This document shows, one piece after another, positions 58,512-64,000 of a stretch of DNA of 64,000 nt. Source of the DNA: Nematostella vectensis (taxonomy: Eukaryota; Cnidaria; Anthozoa; Actiniaria; Edwardsiidae); contig NC_064038.1 of the NCBI RefSeq assembly GCF_932526225.1, positions 4,402,001 through 4,466,000 on the forward strand. The letters are read 5' to 3'. The number at the start of each line of letters is the position of its first letter. Within the stretch, counting starts at the first letter, position 1. The translations under genes and the position numbers were made by a program. Under the pieces are notes generated by a model. It did no database searches. It saw nothing but the letters and a program-made list of their open reading frames with translations, and was not told the DNA's origin.

Positions 58512-60229
58512 CCAAGAGGTGTAGATTGGGCGTTAGTATGGATAAACCAAATATTGCATGAAATAGAAGACGGATATTGAGACAGCAAATAAAAAGGGTG
58601 ATTTGGATCTATTATACCAAAATACTAATGGTTGCTGTCAGTGGGAGGGTGAGAGGGGCATGTTACCCCATGTAGTGCCGCTTCTACAGGAAAGTGTCTT
58701 CATTCAGGAAAAGGAGTGTTTTTTATCAGCATTAGTATTTATTCTAAGCCTTGATCAAACAGAGATTAGAGTTGACAAGAGTTGATGAGATTTCCAAATC
58801 TCATGACCATTTGGCCATGCACTCACACAATCCCATCGACTGTCATTCAATTTGAACATGTTCAAATTTGACATCAGAGTTGTTACATGAATAAAACTTG
58901 ACAGGAGTATTTCGATCAAAGCTTTTCACAAAATGTGAAGCACAATGTAATTCTAGATTTGGTGACGAATCCTGAACTAATTATAGTTACACATTCCAAA
59001 ACTCATTTCAACTCTAATCCAATCTCAAAAACCGTTTTATTTCTGTGTGAGAGCTAGAAAGAGTACAACTCTCATGGAAACATTATGTTTGTTAACGTTT
59101 TGAAAACTTTTGGCAAATCAACCACAACTTAGGATTTGGAGAGTAGATAGAAATTTCTGTGTTAAAACACATCTCATTGCAAAAATTTCGTGCCTGCGAC
59201 CAGCATGTGTAACAGACTGGGATAAGTTATAGCTGACTTATTTACTGCTGATCAACAGTAGAAACTTTAATTTGTGCCATATTTACACTCGCCAGCCAGC
59301 AGGCAAGCTCTTAGGGACAGCCCTGAATGTATGGCAGCTTCTTTAATAATGACACAATGGAAATAAAGCCATTTAATATATTAGCTTGTTTTAACCAGTA
59401 TGAATTATCCATATATACATATCAAATCATTCTATAACAGTTCCCCTTAAATTAATTCATCTGTATATTTTATGAGGCTGAACACATGATGTGTCTAGTG
59501 GAGAAATTAAATCTTTCATGAAATGCAAGTTGATTGTAATGTAATGTGAATTTTTTTTATTGCTATTGTTGTTCTTTAATGGCCCTCAAAAGCTTCAATG
59601 TCAAAATATTGATTACCTAATGTTCTCCTATTACTAAATCCTCTGAGACCCAGGAATTTTCTTGACTTAAAATGTTTCACTTACAAAAGAAAATACTTTT
59701 TTGTTTGAAGAAAAATCCCCGGGCTTCTGTGAATAACATTTTCAACATAGCTACCCTCAAGAAAAAAATAGACATCTTTTTTTTCTATATAATTTTGATT
59801 TGATGATATGCTCTATAGATGTGATTATGACATTTCACTCTGCAAGCTAACCTACCTGGCTCAGCCCAAAATAAAACTACTTCCACAAACTGTAATGTTA
59901 TATAAACATATCATGACACATCCAGGCCCAGCTCAATATCCTCTAGACAGAAAATTTTAAGAAATGCATGGGAGCATAAACCCACAGTATGTTTCACATA
60001 TTGGTCGCTTTCCCCTATCCCCCATCACTCCTTCAGAACAGAGTCCATACCCCCCCACCCTTGCTACAATTATGGCACATCAGCTTTATGGCATCTCCCT
60101 TGCATCCAATTTTCTTATCTACCTATTGTTAGCTTTTACTGTTTGGGTGGGTAATCTGTCCAGGCACACCAGCTTCATGGCATATTATTTAATTCCCTTG
60201 CATCCAACCTGATACTAGTCTACCTATTG
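58512..60229. other. Intergenic region after PYM1
   Basis: PYM1 3' UTR and AT-rich DNA. I see no coding segment or clear element. Confidence 0.5.
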
Positions 60230-60265
60230 TTAGCTTTTACTGTTGGAGGTGGGTAGGGTGTCCAG
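60072..60265. repeat. ~100-bp tandem duplication
   Basis: Two copies (about 60072-60165 and 60172-60265) share CTACCTATTGTTAGCTTTTA and CCCTTGCATCCAA. The right copy overlaps the last codons of the minus-strand gene at 60230, so that C-terminus is doubtful. Confidence 0.6.
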
Positions 60266-63200
60266 ACAGAGAGGAGGGGGTAGGCTCTGGTAGGAAAGTT
60301 GCTGGACCGTGTTATCACTGCTCTGGTATTTAAGTCCACCTTCTTCTGTCATTTGCCTGAAGAAACAACAAGCAATCATGATCCTGAACCTTTGGCATGA
60401 TGTGTGTGCAGGGAAAGTGTAACAATAAAGCACAGGGGAAGGGATGCACAAGGGAATACCATCTGTTTCCAACATTGAACCAGTAAAACCATGCACAATG
60501 AAAATATTTTTGTGATAGTGAAAAGCAGCCTTTCATATATGAAATTTCATTCATAATTTATTGGAAGTTAAAAATTACACACATTTTTTATGTTGATTGT
60601 ATTGTTTGTTGCCCTGGAAATATCTTTAATATATAGCAGTGAATACTTTGCTTATTTAAAATTAGTCTAACACTTAAAAAAATATCTAAACTAAAAATCC
60701 TCACCTCCCCCCCCCAACAACAAAAAAACAATCCCCCTGCTGCCACCCCATAGTACATCTGTTAAGTTACCTTGTGAATTCATCATGGTTGTCTTCTAGC
60801 TCCTCAACCTTGTGTGTTTCCATGTCAACCCTAGGCTCTTCATCTTCATTATCACTATCACATCTTGGCTTGGACTCTCGCCTAGAGCTCGGGTTATTTC
60901 TAAAACAAGCAGTAAGCATTTTATATTATAAGAAACGGTCTGGATACACACCTGGCTACACATTAGACAATCCATGAAAAAAAAACCATTGAATATCTAA
61001 ATAGGGGTAGCGATGGGTAATTCCGAGACTTGCCGAGACGACAAAACCCGCGTTTCATAATCCGAGCCGGAGACTTTTCTCAAATTCCTGAATCCAAGCC
61101 CGAGCTTTTCCTAGCTTGTTTTAGGATGTGATAGAAAAAACGAGGCTCCGAGACCCCTAAAATTTTGAAAAAAAATCAGAACTGGCGAAATTTTTAAGAG
61201 ACTTTCCTCATTTTAAGGACCCAAGGCTACCCCTCAAAATACACCCAATTGAATCACTGTTGCTTGACACGCCCACATGTCGGTTGGTCAATAGAAAATT
61301 CATTTCAAGCACTATTGGCGCTGTTTGTAAAGGCTATATTTAGAATAATGGGGTCACTATTCAACACATATCGTCCAAACTATCACAACCATGCATCTTC
61401 TAAAACTTACTTATCAAAGAATCCTTGGATCCCTGTCCGGGCATAGGTGAACACATCTTGAATAGACGAGAACAGTGCGGATTTCCTGAAATGTCATCAT
61501 AACCATCACTGAGCTAAACTTCGGAAAACCATGTCAAATAATTTTGTTCTATTGTATTAATGCCTCGTTCTTTAGATTTCGGAGTGTGAAGCTCTTTTGT
61601 GGGACTACTGTGGCAGTGTATTCTGAAGTTGCTCCATATTTTACAATTTCTATGAACACCACTGGCATTGTATTTGAGCGGGGTTTGTTTTTCCATAAAG
61701 ATCATTATTATAAAAAGATTGTTATAGTCATTTTAAAGACATATTGATGTGCACGGTATATCCAGCCAGTTATATTTTTTTGTTTACTCTGAGCGTTTGT
61801 ACCATGAGCTCCCCGAGCTCGGGAGACTGGGTGACCACTCCTCACGTCATCGACGGAAAATAAATTATTGTATTGTATTGTTATTGTACCTTCAAGCTGG
61901 GTTGGGGGGTTCGTCCGAACCCCTCGAACCCCCCGCCCCCCCGGCTACGGTCTGATCTCAGTTGAAACCCTTTACAACCCTAACCTAAGGTTTTCACTTC
62001 AGTTTAGTCCAGTTTATTTGTTTGACAATAATAATACATATAATGCCTTGTATTTCCGAGAATGTCATGTTAAAGAATGATTGGCCGTATATTCTAAACA
62101 GGGGCGGCAGAGTGGTCCCATAGTGGGGGTGCGAAAGTTGGGGGGAGGGTTGGGTAGTGGTTTCAGGGGGAAGGGGTGGTTGCTGGTTTCTAATTTCTAA
62201 TGCTATTTATAAAAACTCGGGGGATAACCTAGGTTTTTATGCACGGGATAAACTGTTCAACAAATTTCTTGTCGGTTGCTTATGTACCGCTTGAAACCCG
62301 TTGGTTTTAAAAATGTTCATATATAAATCCGTTCAGAAAAGTGGGGGCGCGCTGCTCCCCCCCCACTTTCAAAAGTGGAGGGCTGGCGCCCCCTGCCCCT
62401 CCCCTTCCGCCGCCCCTGTTACAAACCTTTCTGTTTTCGAGGCCTTGTCGTTGCCATTCAGCCTTTGTGTCTCGTGTATTTCTTCAGTTGCGTCAGAATC
62501 CACACTGTCCATTTGACTGGACAGTAGCTTGCGTTCCTCAGACTTTTTGGCCTGTAAAAGTTGAATGAAATCAATATTTTGCTATGTGATGATATGGTAT
62601 GGAAAAATGTCTATTATAGGCTTTAGCATATACTTCATATAAAATAAACGAAAAAACGAAGTCACCTATTACATATATATTCCAATTTTTTCTTGGGAAA
62701 GTAAAATTCCCTTACGCTCACCAGAATATTTGTACTTTCTGTGGTATAAAACGAACCTTTGTGACCAAATCTGTTCAAATCCGATTGGCGAGAATAATTA
62801 GTAAGGTTTTATAGTTGCTAGGAACGAGAGTTTTACCTGGGACCCTGCAAAAACACTAAATTTTCCTTTACTCTCCCGCATTAGGCGGAAGTCTCAAGAT
62901 TTTGGACCTCTTCCCCCGAGTGGAGCACCAAATCTCGCTTTTTAGTATTCCGAAAATTCATCTATATATTAAATGCTTTGCCTATTTTCTATAAGTAATA
63001 AAAATAATAATTCTCTAAGTGTAGGATGCCATATTTTTTTAACTTGCACGAAGGCGGCCTTCGAGAAAAAAAAAGCCTTGACGTTTTCTGGGATTGGCAG
63101 GTATGACTAGAGCATTATTTAGCCACGCTGATTGCCTTTTATCGTGTTAATCAGATATTATTCTCGGATCCTTATTGGCCTATTTCCTAAAGGTAGTCAC

Positions 63201-63620
63201 AGTAGCACGCGTCGTACTATACACCTCCAAGTAAATACAGTTCTAGATACCTTTTCATTTCCAGTCACAGGCACAAAAAAACTGGAAATAACGGTACACC
63301 TTTGCTGTACTTGATTGAGTCAATATAATTGGCACATAAATTGACGCGGATAATGAGTCCGTAAGTAGTGTAGAATGTGTGTTCGAGGCCCATAGATTGT
63401 GGAGCAATTTATGCGTAATAACACATTTTACGTGATTTTCCGAAAAGAACAAAAAGAAAACAACTCTAGGGACTTTGTATTCATGAAGGTATATACAACA
63501 CTTTACCTTAGATTGTGCAATAGATATAAAGTGAGAAGAAATTAGCAAAGCAATTACCAAATCGGCGAATTTAGCCAACCCATAGCCGACAGCTCCATTA
63601 GTTAAACCGATTTCTATCGT
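60230..63620 (-). CDS. Unrecognised gene, last five exons (membrane segment plus acidic tail)
   Basis: Exons in transcript order: 63507-63620, 62427-62551, 61411-61485, 60771-60899, 60230-60356. All have GT-AG borders and consistent phases (0, 2, 2, 2), giving 189 residues to the stop. The first visible exon starts at an acceptor (TATCACACAG) and encodes IGLTNGAVGYGLAKFADL followed by a hydrophobic helix (VIALLISSHFISIAQ). After that the protein is hydrophilic and charged: KKSEERKLL, then FSSIQDVFTYARTGIQGFFD, then an acidic block DSDNEDEEPRVD, and QMTEEGGLKYQ. This suggests a membrane-anchored protein with a cytosolic tail. I do not know the family. The 5' exons lie farther right, probably beyond the window. 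Confidence 0.6.
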
Positions 63621-64000
63621 CTGTGTGATAAAACACTACCGTATGGAACCATTTACAAGAAAATTTATCCGCATTACGAAGAAAGAATTGAATACAGCAC
63701 TCTCTTGGGCGCCTGTCAACTTTCGATATCATGTGAATTCCCTGGGTTTAGTTAAAAATAGTACTAAAATGTTTTTTTATCTTAAGGTCTACACTAATTC
63801 ATTCGAATGTGTCACCAAAAACTACGTCATGCACAACGAGACTTTGTACACTGTAAAACTTGTGATAAGCATACGGATTTACGACAAAGTTTTTCAAGAA
63901 TAGGTTTTTCAAGATACGACGACAAAAAAACGATCAAGAACAAAAAGACCAGGTGCTTTCATTAATTTGAACACTTAGGCGCTAAATGAATTACTAATAA
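63621..64000. other. Right edge, probable intron
   Basis: Presumed intron of the minus-strand gene. A plus-strand ORF at 63625-63903 shows no recognisable domain and I do not call it. Confidence 0.4.

Noticed and set aside
58319-58588. Serine-rich minus-strand ORF
   Set aside because: Antisense shadow of the PYM1 C-terminal coiled coil.

Overview
The window looks like intron-rich animal nuclear DNA, most likely from an anthozoan cnidarian such as a sea anemone. This is inferred from a precursor carrying several amidated GLW-type peptides, a short Pax homeobox gene, and animal genes (GBA2, RGP1, PYM1, histone H3) with canonical GT-AG introns. The DNA is AT-rich and full of small transposon remnants, minisatellites and homopolymer G or C runs. 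No species was confirmed by any search.

Layout. Positions 1-2.7 kb differ from the rest: four compact, intronless, GC-richer genes all on the minus strand (RING finger, ankyrin-repeat protein, TFIIB-like factor, small membrane protein). All four share one promoter-like motif at a near-fixed distance from the start codon. This resembles a piece of a large nucleocytoplasmic DNA virus genome, integrated or mis-assembled here. It ends near a small direct-repeat array. From 6.07 to 13.41 kb lies a five-exon Pax gene (302 aa) in which I find only the first half of the paired domain, joined to an eh1/octapeptide motif and a homeodomain with Ser50. Converging on it (14.32-15.03 kb, minus) is a precursor for cyclic Cys-x-x-Gly-Leu-Trp-Cys-amide neuropeptides. 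About 8.6 kb of apparently gene-free DNA follows.

A 21-exon, 851-aa GBA2-type non-lysosomal glucosylceramidase occupies 23.67-35.65 kb. Its introns hold a 2-kb minisatellite with higher-order periods, and several splice junctions have been locally duplicated. Next come a long near-perfect hairpin (36.9 kb), a TIR element (37.4 kb) and an intronless H3.3-like histone gene on the minus strand (38.9-39.3 kb). RGP1 (RAB6A-GEF partner, seven exons, 414 aa) spans 41.56-49.96 kb, with an antisense, recently inactivated non-LTR retrotransposon in its largest intron.

A head-to-head pair of nearly identical multi-pass membrane proteins of unknown function lies at 51.0-55.35 kb; its patchwork divergence suggests gene conversion. 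At 56.5-58.5 kb a small two-exon gene (minus) and PYM1 (plus) diverge from a shared promoter region. The right end holds the last five exons of an unrecognised minus-strand gene with one membrane segment and an acidic tail; it runs toward or past the window edge.

Apart from the putative viral cluster, the genes are unrelated housekeeping, developmental and neural loci and do not form one pathway. All exon borders were read by eye from splice consensus, reading phase and remembered family sequences.
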